Program-made: the position numbers and the translations under genes
Shown here: piece by piece, positions 16,147 through 23,957 of the stretch
How positions within the stretch are numbered: the stretch's first letter is position 1
How the letters are laid out: each line of letters begins with the position of its first letter
Source: VXNE01 sp965261535
GTDB lineage: Bacteria; Pseudomonadota; Gammaproteobacteria; Pseudomonadales; Azotimanducaceae
NCBI GenBank assembly: GCA_965261535.1
Contig: OZ253469.1
Location: 2,790,001-2,854,000, forward strand
DNA length: 64,000 nt
Reading direction: 5' to 3'
Notes under the pieces: generated by a model
The model's database searches: none
The model's input: the letters and a program-made list of their open reading frames with translations, nothing else
Told to the model about the DNA's origin: nothing

Positions 16147-17769
16147 ATGGCAATCAGGGGGTACGTGGAGAGAATTTCGCGCTGGTTCATTGCCGGATGG
16201 TGCGTTGACGATGAAGTTGAAGGCACGATCGAAATCGAAGTTCGCGTTGACGGACTATCGTTGGGCACGGTTCGAGCGGATATTCCCAGACGCGATATCG
16301 CGAAGTCTTTGAACCGTCCGTTAGCTGGCTTCCGATTTCCTATCTCTCCCGAACTATTCAGGTTGCTTCCGCATTGTGGGCAGGTTGAAGTCCTGGCTTC
16401 GAGTGGTCAAGCGCTACCGATAATCAAGGGCCGTGAATCCAGCATCGACAATCCGCACGGCCAGGGTATCGAGGCACTCGCCGACAGGTTGCGGAGCGGC
16501 TATATAATCAATCCCAAATACGGACAGATAATTCGACCGCTCAAAGACAGAAATATGGACCAGCAGATCTTTCTGGCTTTGGAGCAAAGCAATGAGATAT
16601 TCGAAACTCATTTTTCCAAGAATTTGTTTATCTGTTATGGCACGCTGCTCGGTTGCATTCGAGACAATGACTTCATTCCACATGACGACGATGTCGATGT
16701 TTGTTTTCTGGCAGAAGGACAAGGACTGGACGCGGCGGCAGATGAGTTTCGTCAGGTCGTCAAGACGTTGGCCAAAATTGGTCAGAAAGTACATTTCGAT
16801 AGCAGCGCGCAATTCCACTGGGGCCTTCAGGGAACGACACTTGACGTCTTCATGGCGTGGATGGAAGGCGATAACTTGTACATGTATAACACCGGCGGAA
16901 ATTTTCCGCGAAATAGGATGTATCCGCTCGTGGAACGCGAGTTCAAGGGTCGTGAAGTCTTGATCCCCAACGATTCAGAGGGACTGCTGGAGTTGATCTA
17001 TGGCCCCGGATGGCGGTTCCCGGACCCGAGCTTTCAATGGCGCGTAACAGAGGATGTTCGCGTCAAGATGAATGAGCTCAACGCTATTCCTGTTGGGGAC
17101 GCGTCGAAGCACAACGAAATCAAGGACTATTGGGCACGGTTCTACGCATATGGGCATACAACCTTGCCCTCCGCTTTTGCGGCAACGGTCGCGATCGAGC
17201 TGACGGAGCCACGGTATATCGTCGATCTGGGCTGTGGCAACGGGCGCGATTCCGTCTTCTTTGCCGAATTGGGACACCGCGTTGTTGGTCTCGACTTCTC
17301 CGGCAAGGTGATCGACGACAATCGAAGGCGGGTGCAACAAAAGAAAGTCGATGATGTCGAATTCAAGCAGGTGGACATCGGCGCGCCGAACGCTCTCATC
17401 GACGTCCTGACTCAAATTGAAGACGGCGCCATGCAAGAAAAGGATGAAAGAGGGGCTCGTATCGTCATCTATGCGCGTTTTTTCTTTCACGCAATATCCG
17501 AAGAGGAAGAAGATCTCCTGCTGGCCGCGCTTTCGCAGTGCTTGCGTTCCGGCGCCATGTGCTTTTTTGAGTTCCGAACCGAAAGAGACGCGGCGGGCGA
17601 CAAACGATTTGGATCGCACTATCGACGGTTCATCAACATCGACAGGTTTGTCGAGAACGCGATCGTGGGCGGAACGTTCGAGTGCTTCTACCAGGTCGAA
17701 GGGCAAGGCATGGCGAAGTACTTTGAAGAAGATCCGATTGTCGGTCGCGTGTTCCTGCGTCACTTGTGA
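16147..17769 (+). CDS. LicD-family phosphotransferase fused to SAM methyltransferase
   Basis: This is a 540-residue two-domain protein. A short N-terminal domain (residues 1-95, GYVERISRWFIAGWCVDD) resembles lead domains of glycan enzymes. Residues about 160-300 are LicD/fukutin-like: CYGTLLGCIRDNDFIPHDDD contains the GxxLGxxR and DDD metal-binding signatures, and LIYGPGWRFPD follows. Residues 355-540 form a class I methyltransferase, with motif I VDLGCGNGRDSVFFAELG and the acidic GLDFS strand. LicD proteins attach phosphocholine-like groups to sugars, and the methyltransferase could methylate the same substituent or a sugar. It lies 24 bp after rfbD, in the same operon. Substrate is unknown. 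Confidence 0.87.
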   Translation: MAIRGYVERISRWFIAGWCVDDEVEGTIEIEVRVDGLSLGTVRADIPRRDIAKSLNRPLAGFRFPISPELFRLLPHCGQVEVLASSGQALPIIKGRESSIDNPHGQGIEALADRLRSGYIINPKYGQIIRPLKDRNMDQQIFLALEQSNEIFETHFSKNLFICYGTLLGCIRDNDFIPHDDDVDVCFLAEGQGLDAAADEFRQVVKTLAKIGQKVHFDSSAQFHWGLQGTTLDVFMAWMEGDNLYMYNTGGNFPRNRMYPLVEREFKGREVLIPNDSEGLLELIYGPGWRFPDPSFQWRVTEDVRVKMNELNAIPVGDASKHNEIKDYWARFYAYGHTTLPSAFAATVAIELTEPRYIVDLGCGNGRDSVFFAELGHRVVGLDFSGKVIDDNRRRVQQKKVDDVEFKQVDIGAPNALIDVLTQIEDGAMQEKDERGARIVIYARFFFHAISEEEEDLLLAALSQCLRSGAMCFFEFRTERDAAGDKRFGSHYRRFINIDRFVENAIVGGTFECFYQVEGQGMAKYFEEDPIVGRVFLRHL

Positions 17770-17936
17770 GCAATGGGTTGACCTTGGACCCCTTAAGAGG
17801 GACATTGTGTGCTCGAGCGCGGTCGCGGGCAGCGATGAATATGCGTTGTGGCCCTCGCAGCCGGCTCGTTGCCGATAAAGGTCGCATGGCGAGCGAGGCA
17901 AGGGCATTGGAGCGTCAAGCAGACGAAGGAGGTCTC

Positions 17937-18317
17937 ATGACCATTCGAAGATCAGTCAAGTTCACTGCCGCGGCGTTGTCCCTGTCGGTATTGCTGACGG
18001 TGCCGGCGCAGGCGACGACGGCGCAAGTCGTGGGGGAGGTCAGGCGGACGCTGACCGTGGCGGACGAGAGGTTCGGCGGCTGTATGGTCGCGCTCAGCGT
18101 GTCGCCGTCCGAAATGAGCCTCAATTGCCCGACGACCAAGTGGGTGACCTTCAGTTGCACCGGCACCCACACCAGCAAGTCCAATGCGCTGCGCATGTAC
18201 GACTCGGCTCAGTTGGCATTCGTGACGGGGCGGACGGTGCGAGTGTGGGTGGACGACACGAGGACGCACAACGGCCACTGCTTCGTGTCTCGCATAGACG
18301 TGGAGGCCAGTGATTGA
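17937..18317 (+). CDS. Small secreted protein of unknown function
   Basis: The 126-residue product has a clear Sec signal peptide (MTIRRSVKFTAAALSLSVLL, cleavage near PAQA). The start at 17937 is fixed by a strong Shine-Dalgarno AAGGAGGT 4 bp upstream. The mature part contains four Cys (GGCMVAL, SLNCPTTKW, FSCTGTHT, GHCFVSR), which could form two disulfides, and an RVWVDDTRTHNGHC segment. I do not recognise a named family. It overlaps the next gene by 8 bp, so the two are probably expressed together. Confidence 0.75.
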   Translation: MTIRRSVKFTAAALSLSVLLTVPAQATTAQVVGEVRRTLTVADERFGGCMVALSVSPSEMSLNCPTTKWVTFSCTGTHTSKSNALRMYDSAQLAFVTGRTVRVWVDDTRTHNGHCFVSRIDVEASD

Positions 18318-18732
18318 TTTGATGCCCCAGTCGAAGGCGGGCCGCACGGTTGCGTACGCCGTGACATTCACTCTCGCTTTGGGAGCGGCGGTGTTCGCGT
18401 TGTGGGATACGCCGAACAATGGGTCTGTCGACGGGATACCCGTAGCGGCTAGCGCGGTTCCGCGTCCGGACGGACCCATGGAACCTGACCGGCCCGCGCC
18501 TGTCGTCGTGGTGGTGCCGGACGCGTCGGCTGAGGATGTGATTGGCGCCGGGATCATGTTGTCCGACTCCGACTCCGACTCCGACTCCGACTCCGACTCC
18601 GACGATGGTCGATGGAACGATGGGGACGTGACCGATACGGGCCCGTTCATTGACGCGGATGACGATGCGGTGGACTACGCGTTCGGGCCGGTTTCCGATG
18701 TCGGGGAATTTCTCGACCCCGACGCGGATTGA
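18310..18732 (+). CDS. Small membrane-anchored acidic protein with Ser-Asp repeat
   Basis: The 140-residue product starts at GTG 18310 (or ATG 18322). One N-terminal membrane segment (TVAYAVTFTLALGAAVFAL) is followed by a Pro-rich stretch and then seven SD dipeptides and a very acidic tail ending FLDPDAD. The SD array is encoded by seven perfect 6-bp units. Acidic SD repeats can bind divalent cations or act as spacers; no family is recognised. It is coupled to the secreted protein upstream. Confidence 0.6.
   Translation: MIDLMPQSKAGRTVAYAVTFTLALGAAVFALWDTPNNGSVDGIPVAASAVPRPDGPMEPDRPAPVVVVVPDASAEDVIGAGIMLSDSDSDSDSDSDSDDGRWNDGDVTDTGPFIDADDDAVDYAFGPVSDVGEFLDPDAD
18562..18603 (+). repeat. Hexanucleotide microsatellite (TCCGAC)7, coding SD repeat
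   Basis: Seven perfect TCCGAC units encode seven Ser-Asp dipeptides. Perfect hexamer repeats are prone to slippage, and here a change by whole units keeps the frame, so the length of the acidic spacer could vary between cells. Confidence 0.95.
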
Positions 18733-18798
18733 GTCCGCCGGCTTGGTGGTCTCCGGCCACTCGGCCAGCTGCCTACCCGGTGGAAGAACGAACGGTGC

Positions 18799-19434
18799 AT
18801 GAATAAAGACAAGAGGCGCGAGGTATACCGGCGTCTGCAAACGGAGAACCCCGCGCCGACCACCGAGCTGGAATACCGATCACCCTTCCAACTGCTGATC
18901 TCCGTGATCCTCTCGGCGCAGGCGACGGACGTTAGCGTCAATCGCGCGACGAAAACCCTTTTCTCCGAAGCGGGCACGCCGCAGGCCATGTTGTCCCTGG
19001 GCCTGGAGAGGCTCAAGGACCACATCAAGTCCATCGGCCTGTTCAACACCAAGGCGGCCAACATCCTGAAGACTTGCGAAGCGCTCATCTCGCTCCACGG
19101 CGGTGAAGTGCCGCGTGACCGCGCGTCCCTTGAAGCGTTGCCGGGCGTTGGCCGCAAGACAGCCAATGTCGTTCTCAACACGGCTTTCGGCGAACCGACT
19201 ATCGCCGTCGATACGCATATCTTCCGCGTCGCCAACAGAACCAGGCTTGCGCCGGGCAAGACGCCGCTCCAGGTCGAAGAGAAGCTGCTGCGTTTCACGC
19301 CGGCAGCGTTCAAACGCGATGCCCACCATTGGCTGATTCTGCATGGACGCTACATTTGCATAGCGCGCAAACCACGCTGCGGCGCCTGCGTGATAGAGGA
19401 CCTGTGCGAGTACCGGGACAAGACGGATCCCTGA
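18799..19434 (+). CDS. nth: Endonuclease III (DNA glycosylase/AP lyase)
   Basis: Nth removes oxidised pyrimidines and cleaves at the abasic site. The 211-residue protein has the family length (E. coli 211). It contains the helix-hairpin-helix LPGVGRKTANVVLN with the catalytic Lys, the catalytic Asp in VDTHIFRVANR, and the C-terminal [4Fe-4S] cluster loop CIARKPRCGACVIEDLC with C-x6-C-x2-C-x5-C spacing. In many gammaproteobacteria nth follows rnfE, but here the polysaccharide cluster separates them, suggesting that cluster was inserted between rnf and nth. Confidence 0.97.
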   Translation: MNKDKRREVYRRLQTENPAPTTELEYRSPFQLLISVILSAQATDVSVNRATKTLFSEAGTPQAMLSLGLERLKDHIKSIGLFNTKAANILKTCEALISLHGGEVPRDRASLEALPGVGRKTANVVLNTAFGEPTIAVDTHIFRVANRTRLAPGKTPLQVEEKLLRFTPAAFKRDAHHWLILHGRYICIARKPRCGACVIEDLCEYRDKTDP

Positions 19435-19445
19435 CCTGGCCAGCG

Positions 19446-19466
19446 AAGCCTGTGACCGTCAGGCTT
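19446..19466. terminator. Hairpin between convergent nth and peroxiredoxin gene
   Basis: AAGCCTG and CAGGCTT form a 7-bp stem around a 7-nt loop in the gap between two convergent genes. No clear U-tract follows on either strand, so it is only a possible terminator. Confidence 0.4.
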
Positions 19467-19482
19467 GGTTGAAAGGTGCGGG

Positions 19483-20016
19483 CTAGTGGTCCGTTCGCGG
19501 GACGTCCAGCGCTTCGAGATGTTTCACCAGGTCGGTACCGGCGGTGCTCGGATCGACTTCCCGGTCGATTCGGGCGACGACGCCTTCCGGATCGATGAAG
19601 AAGGTCCACCGATTTGCGAACCCTCGCTCCGACAACACGCCGTACGCGGCCGATACGGTGCGGTCGGCGTCCGACAGGACGGGGAAACTGGCCCCGTTCT
19701 GCTCGGCGAAGGCCTTGTTTATTTCCGGCGCATCGACGCTGGCCATGAAGTACGCGACGTCGAACGCTTCGATTTCTGCGGCGCTGTCACGCAACGCCTT
19801 GCACTGCATGGTTCAGCCGCCGGTAAAGGCTTTCGGAAAGAACGCGATAACGACGAATTGGCCCCGATAGTCGGTTAGCGCGTGATGGTGGCCATCGGAA
19901 CCAGGCAGGCGAAAATCGGGGGCCACATCGCCGACATCCACGGCCAGGCAGCTCGACGCCAAGGCCCCTCCGGCCAATAGTGCGGCACGTTTGGCGAATC
20001 GAAGCCCAAATCTCAT
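19483..20016 (-). CDS. Exported peroxiredoxin with in-frame UGA at the catalytic Cys (putative selenoprotein)
   Basis: A signal peptide (MRFGLRFAKRAALLAGGALA) leads into an AhpC/TSA-type thioredoxin fold (GDVAPDFRLPGSDG, YRGQFVVIAFFPKAFTGG). The codon at 19815-19813 is TGA, exactly where the peroxidatic Cys of the TxxC motif belongs. The same frame continues TMQCKALRDSAAEI...FPVLSDADRTVSAAYGV...RWTFFIDPEGVV to TAG, giving 177 residues with the UGA at position 68. Homology runs unbroken across the stop, with no frameshift. A compact hairpin lies just downstream. The simplest reading is selenocysteine, as known for some bacterial peroxiredoxin-like proteins. A Cys-to-stop mutation is the alternative. 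The ATG at 20016 is preceded by AGAGGT; an in-frame GTG lies at 20022. Confidence 0.75.
19785..19815 (-). promoter_or_regulatory. Candidate bacterial SECIS hairpin after the in-frame UGA
   Basis: Reading the minus strand, the UGA (19815-19813) is followed after 14 nt by a GGCG tetraloop (19798-19795). It is closed by GCAA/UUGC, extended by two G-U wobbles and, after two mismatches, by U-A and G-C pairs (19808/19785, 19807/19786). Bacterial SECIS elements are short hairpins right after the UGA with a G in the first two loop positions, which fits. The UGA-to-loop distance is slightly short compared with the usual 16 nt or more. Confidence 0.5.
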
Positions 20017-20139
20017 AAACACCTCTGCGAAACGCGGGCGCCAACATCGCGCTCGGCCGACGAAATCATTGCCCCTCGTGGTCCCAACCGCAAATTGCGC
20101 GATCGGCGCAGCACGGCGAACGACCCGGGCGACTTTGTA

Positions 20140-20216
20140 TGGCGCGCCCGACAGGATTCGAACCTGTGGCCTTTGGCTTCGGAGGCCAACGCTCTATCCA
20201 ACTGAGCTACGGGCGC
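20140..20216 (-). tRNA. tRNA-Arg (anticodon CCG)
   Basis: The minus strand folds as a 77-nt tRNA. The acceptor GCGCCCG pairs with CGGGCGC, followed by discriminator G and an encoded CCA. The D-arm is GCTCAGTTGGATAGAGC. The anticodon stem TTGGC/GCCAA encloses loop CTCCGAA with anticodon CCG (reads CGG, Arg). The T-arm is ACAGG-TTCGAAT-CCTGT. It stands alone between the peroxiredoxin and amidohydrolase genes. Confidence 0.97.
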
Positions 20217-20361
20217 CGGACGATGAACATTAGCAGCGCGCGTCGGAAGATGCATTACGTTGGCGCGCGTTCGGCCACTTGGCGGGCATTTGACAACCAC
20301 CGCCGGTGTCGCAATGGCGGGTCTCGGTGGTCCTGACCCTCTTTGGCCTCGTTCAAGAAGC

Positions 20362-21507
20362 TCAGTCGAAAAAGCGATACAGGCGGCCGGCGTTCTCGCA
20401 GATGATCTTGCGCCGCAGTGATTCGGGCACGCCGCCAAGCTCGCGCGCAATGAATTCCCTGGAATCCGGCCACACGCCGTCGGGGTGCGGGAAGTCGCTG
20501 CCCCACATCACGTTTTCTTCGCCCAGGATGTCGAGCAGGCGAATGCCGATGGGGTCCGACTGGTAGGTGGCATGGCATTGGCGGCGCCAATATTCGGAAG
20601 GCTTCATGGTGAGCGTGAGATCCTTGAATTGATCTTCCCACTCGAGATCCATGTGCTCCAGGATGTACGGAATCCACCCGATGCCGCTTTCGCCGATAAC
20701 GATCTTCAACGCTGGATGCGCTTCGAGCACGCCGCCGTAGATGATCTCCATGATGATTTTCGACATCGCCAACTGGAAACCCGTGATGTTCACGGCGAAC
20801 GCCTGTCGTTGTTGCAGGGGCGACATTGCGCGGAGGTCATAGCGGCGTCCCGAGCCGATAGTGTGGTAGTGCAGCGGCAGATTAGCTTCCTCGGTCAGTG
20901 CCCACAGCGGTTCCCAGGAGGGGTCGAACAGCGGCGCCATGTCGTGGGTGTTCGCCACCTCGATGCCGCGCAGCGCACCGCGTTCGGCGACCCGGCGCAC
21001 TTCATCGCAGGCGATGGCGACATCGTGGCTCGGAATGCTCGCGATTCCCGCAAAGCGCTCAGGTCTGGCGGCGCAGAAGTCCGCCATCCAGGCGTTATAG
21101 ATACGCATGACTTCGGTCGCGGCCTCGTCATCGTTCAAGCGATTCGACGCGCCGAGGATGCCGTAGATCACCTCCGCCTGAACGCCATCGAGATCCTGGT
21201 CCCGCATCCTCAGTTCGGGGTCCGCCAGTCGCGGGATCCCCTTTGCGCCGTCGCTGAACAGGCCTTGCGCCTCCATGCGGTCCGAGCGGTGAATCTGTCC
21301 GGGCACATAGACGCGACCCGCCGAACCCATGCCGTTCTTCAGGCCGAACTGCGCGCCGCTCCGGCTCACCCAATAGCGGCCGTTCTCCCTTTCTTCGACG
21401 TAGGGCATCCGATCGCGCAATGCGGCGCTCGCCCCGTTGGTAAAGAGCTCCTCCGGCATCCAGGGCAGATCAATGTGGCAATCGGCCGATATGATTTCGT
21501 AGCGCAT
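20362..21507 (-). CDS. Amidohydrolase family protein (amidohydrolase 2)
   Basis: This 381-residue TIM-barrel metal hydrolase/decarboxylase belongs to the amidohydrolase-2 (ACMSD-like) superfamily. The metal-binding HxH of strand 1 appears as ADCHIDLPW, with only part of the usual motif. Later features are LPLHYHTIGSG, ESGIGWIPYILEHMD and the C-terminal metal Asp region MWGSDFPHPDGVWPDS. The length is typical. The start MRYEIISADCHID at 21507 aligns with homologues; the ORF runs on upstream over the divergent gene but that part is a shadow. Substrate is unknown, perhaps an aromatic or heterocyclic acid. Confidence 0.9.
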   Translation of the reverse strand: MRYEIISADCHIDLPWMPEELFTNGASAALRDRMPYVEERENGRYWVSRSGAQFGLKNGMGSAGRVYVPGQIHRSDRMEAQGLFSDGAKGIPRLADPELRMRDQDLDGVQAEVIYGILGASNRLNDDEAATEVMRIYNAWMADFCAARPERFAGIASIPSHDVAIACDEVRRVAERGALRGIEVANTHDMAPLFDPSWEPLWALTEEANLPLHYHTIGSGRRYDLRAMSPLQQRQAFAVNITGFQLAMSKIIMEIIYGGVLEAHPALKIVIGESGIGWIPYILEHMDLEWEDQFKDLTLTMKPSEYWRRQCHATYQSDPIGIRLLDILGEENVMWGSDFPHPDGVWPDSREFIARELGGVPESLRRKIICENAGRLYRFFD

Positions 21508-21526
21508 TTCCGGACTGCTCCGCGTC

Positions 21527-21575
21527 GTGTCGATTGGGTTCCCAACGGGTCCCCAACGGGTTCCCAATGGGTCAG
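21527..21575. repeat. Short 12-bp repeat in divergent promoter region
   Basis: Near-identical units of GGGTTCCCAACG type are repeated four times between the amidohydrolase and M20 peptidase genes. The unit is partly palindromic (ATTGGG...CCCAAT). It could be an operator array or slippage; nothing more can be said. Confidence 0.55.
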
Positions 21576-21753
21576 AGCACCAAGCATACCCCCGAGGGGT
21601 GCTTGCGACGCAAGTTTGGCGATGGCGAGCGCTGCTTCGCATGGCGGAGTTCCGAGAGGTCTGTGCGTCGGCGGTTTCGGCCTCCATCATGGGGGTTACC
21701 ATAGTACTGACGCGATCACGCAAACAGGAACCGTTTCCCGCAGAGGACGAACA

Positions 21754-22926
21754 ATGCCGCTCATTGAAGAGATCGTAGCCAGGCACGATACGCTCGCGCG
21801 TTGGCGTCACGACATTCACGCCCATCCGGAACTCGGCTTCGAGGAGCGGCGCACTGCCGACTTCGTGGCGGAGAAACTGGAGGAATTCGGCGTCGAAGTG
21901 CATCGGGGCATAGGCAAGACCGGTGTTGTCGGCGTGTTGCGGGTGGGCAACGAGACCACCTCGGTAGGTCTGCGTGCGGACATGGACGCGCTGCCCATCA
22001 TGGAGGCGAATACATTCGCGCACCGCTCGACCCACGAAGGCTGCATGCATGCCTGCGGCCACGACGGACATACCGTCATGCTGCTCGGCGCGGCCGAATA
22101 CCTGGCGGCTACGCGAAATTTTCGTGGCCAGGTGGTCTTCATCTTCCAGCCTGCGGAGGAAGGCATCGGCGGTGCCCGCGCCATGGTCGAGGATGGTCTG
22201 TTCCAGCAGTTCCCCTGTGATCGGTTGTTCGGGATGCATAACGCTCCCGGCATGCCGGTAGGGCGCTTCGGCGCGGTGCCGGGCACGCTGACCGCCGCGG
22301 GCGCATTCTTCGACATCGACATCATCGGCGTCGGCGGCCATGGTGCGTTTCCCCACACTTCGGTGGACCCGGTCGTGATCGCGGCGGAACTTGCCACGGC
22401 CCTGCAGTCGGTAGTGGCGCGCAATGTTCGGCCAACGGAAACCGCCGTGGTATCGGTCACGCAGATTCATGCTGGCGATGCTTACAACGTCATTCCCGCG
22501 ACTGCGCGGCTCGCCGGGACGGCGCGGGCTTTTTCCATGGATGTCATGGAACTCATGGCCCAGCGCATGCGGGAGCTGGCCGATGGCATCGCCAGGGCGC
22601 ATGGCGGTTCCGCGAAGGTGGACTTTCGCCCCACTTACGAACCGGTCGTGAACGATCCCGCATCCACCCGGCTGGCGGCCGAGGTGTGTGAAGCGTTGGT
22701 GGGCAGCGGCAACGTGCGGCGGCGTCTGCTCGCGGGCACCGGTTCCGAGGACTTCTCGTACATGCTGAACGAAGTGCCCGGTTGCTATCTGCTCCTCGGC
22801 AACGGCGACTCGTCCCCGGTTCACAACCCGGAGTACGACTTCAACGATGCGGCCATCGCCTATGGCGCGAGTTTTTTCGCGTCGGTTGCGGAAAAGGCGT
22901 TGGCGACCAAGGTTGCGGGGGCCTGA
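21754..22926 (+). CDS. M20 family amidohydrolase (hippurate hydrolase-like)
   Basis: This 390-residue zinc aminoacylase/carboxypeptidase of the M20D (HipO/IAA-amino-acid hydrolase) type has the metal-site blocks RHDIHAHPELGFEE, LRADMDALPI, HACGHDGHTVMLLGAA and FIFQPAEEG. The dimerisation-domain motif is GGHGAFPHTSVDPV and the last ligand is near SPVHNPEYDFND. The ATG at 21754 is preceded by AGAGGA. It probably hydrolyses N-acyl amino acids in the cytoplasm. It is divergent from the amidohydrolase-2 gene. Confidence 0.94.
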   Translation: MPLIEEIVARHDTLARWRHDIHAHPELGFEERRTADFVAEKLEEFGVEVHRGIGKTGVVGVLRVGNETTSVGLRADMDALPIMEANTFAHRSTHEGCMHACGHDGHTVMLLGAAEYLAATRNFRGQVVFIFQPAEEGIGGARAMVEDGLFQQFPCDRLFGMHNAPGMPVGRFGAVPGTLTAAGAFFDIDIIGVGGHGAFPHTSVDPVVIAAELATALQSVVARNVRPTETAVVSVTQIHAGDAYNVIPATARLAGTARAFSMDVMELMAQRMRELADGIARAHGGSAKVDFRPTYEPVVNDPASTRLAAEVCEALVGSGNVRRRLLAGTGSEDFSYMLNEVPGCYLLLGNGDSSPVHNPEYDFNDAAIAYGASFFASVAEKALATKVAGA

Positions 22927-22952
22927 GCCGACAGCTCTTTCCGGGAAGCGGC

Positions 22953-23873
22953 CTACCTGAAGGCAGACAGTATCTCGTCCTCGAATCGCTGCAGCAGCTC
23001 GACGTTGCCGGATGGAATGGCCCCGAACATGATCTCGGCGATGCCTGCGTCGTCGAACTCGCCGATTCGATCGATGATGTATTGCTTCGGTCCGGCGACG
23101 GTGCCGGGACCGAAACGACGCACCGCCTGCTCGATTCGCTCGTTGTCTTCGGTCAGGAAGCAGGGAATCAGCAACGTCCGGCGAATCTCGGCGGGATCAC
23201 GGCCCACGTCCTCGCAATGTTGTTCGAGAATTCCAGCCTTGTACCGGTAGTACTCCAATGCCATGCCGCCGCCCGCCCAGCCGTCGAGATTCATGACATC
23301 GCCGTATTTCGCCAGCGTGCGCAGAGTTCGTTTCGGACCCGTCCCTCCAACCATGATGGGAATCGGTTCGCTGTAGGAACCCGGGGAAAGACGCGCCCCG
23401 TCGAGTTGATAGTATGTACCGTCGAAACTCACCGGATCCTCTGATCGGATCAGCAGCCGGATGAGTTCGCAGGCCTCCTCGAAACGGTCCTGGCGTTCCT
23501 TCATCGAAGGGAATGTCCAACCGTATGCCTCGTGTTCGCGCCTGTACCAGCCCGCGCCGATGGCGAGCGTGAATCTTCCTTGGCTCAACGTGTCGATGGT
23601 GCCGGCTATCTTGGCCGCCAGCGCAGGGTTGCGATAGGTATTGCCCAGCACCAGGTTGCCGAGCCTGAGCTTCTTCGTCATGCCGGCGACAAAAGCGATC
23701 GCAGACAACCCTTCGAAGGCCGTCATCGCTTCCTGCTCGTGGGTAGCACCCGGCGGAATGAAGTGGTCGGCGAACCAGATACTGTCCCAACCGCCCGCTT
23801 CCATCGCTTCCACCGAAGCCCGTACCTGCGCCGCCGACGTGCGGTACACGTTTACCTGTACGCCGAATTCCAT
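22953..23873 (-). CDS. LLM class flavin-dependent oxidoreductase
   Basis: This 306-residue luciferase-like (bacterial luciferase/F420-FMN) TIM-barrel protein has MEFGVQVNVYRTSA at the start, GWDSIWFADHFIPPG, the conserved LRLGNLVLGNTYRNPALAAK and the FTLAIGAGWYRREHEAYGW phosphate-cofactor block. These proteins use FMN or F420 to oxidise or monooxygenate small organic substrates; the substrate here is unknown. Its start has a good ribosome site (GAGGA). It is convergent with the M20 gene. Confidence 0.92.
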   Translation of the reverse strand: MEFGVQVNVYRTSAAQVRASVEAMEAGGWDSIWFADHFIPPGATHEQEAMTAFEGLSAIAFVAGMTKKLRLGNLVLGNTYRNPALAAKIAGTIDTLSQGRFTLAIGAGWYRREHEAYGWTFPSMKERQDRFEEACELIRLLIRSEDPVSFDGTYYQLDGARLSPGSYSEPIPIMVGGTGPKRTLRTLAKYGDVMNLDGWAGGGMALEYYRYKAGILEQHCEDVGRDPAEIRRTLLIPCFLTEDNERIEQAVRRFGPGTVAGPKQYIIDRIGEFDDAGIAEIMFGAIPSGNVELLQRFEDEILSAFR

Positions 23874-23957
23874 GTTGCTTCCTCAAGTTGCCCAAATAGT
23901 CGGCACGCGCCGACTACCTGACGGGAATCGCATCCATCCTCGAAGGGTCTCAGCGTG

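Noticed and set aside
20485..21753. Long 5' extension of the M20 peptidase ORF
   Set aside because: It runs antisense through the amidohydrolase gene and has no homology; the ribosome site and family start support ATG 21754.
21508..22824. Long 5' extension of the amidohydrolase ORF
   Set aside because: Antisense to the M20 gene; protein-like sequence begins only at MRYEIIS (21507).
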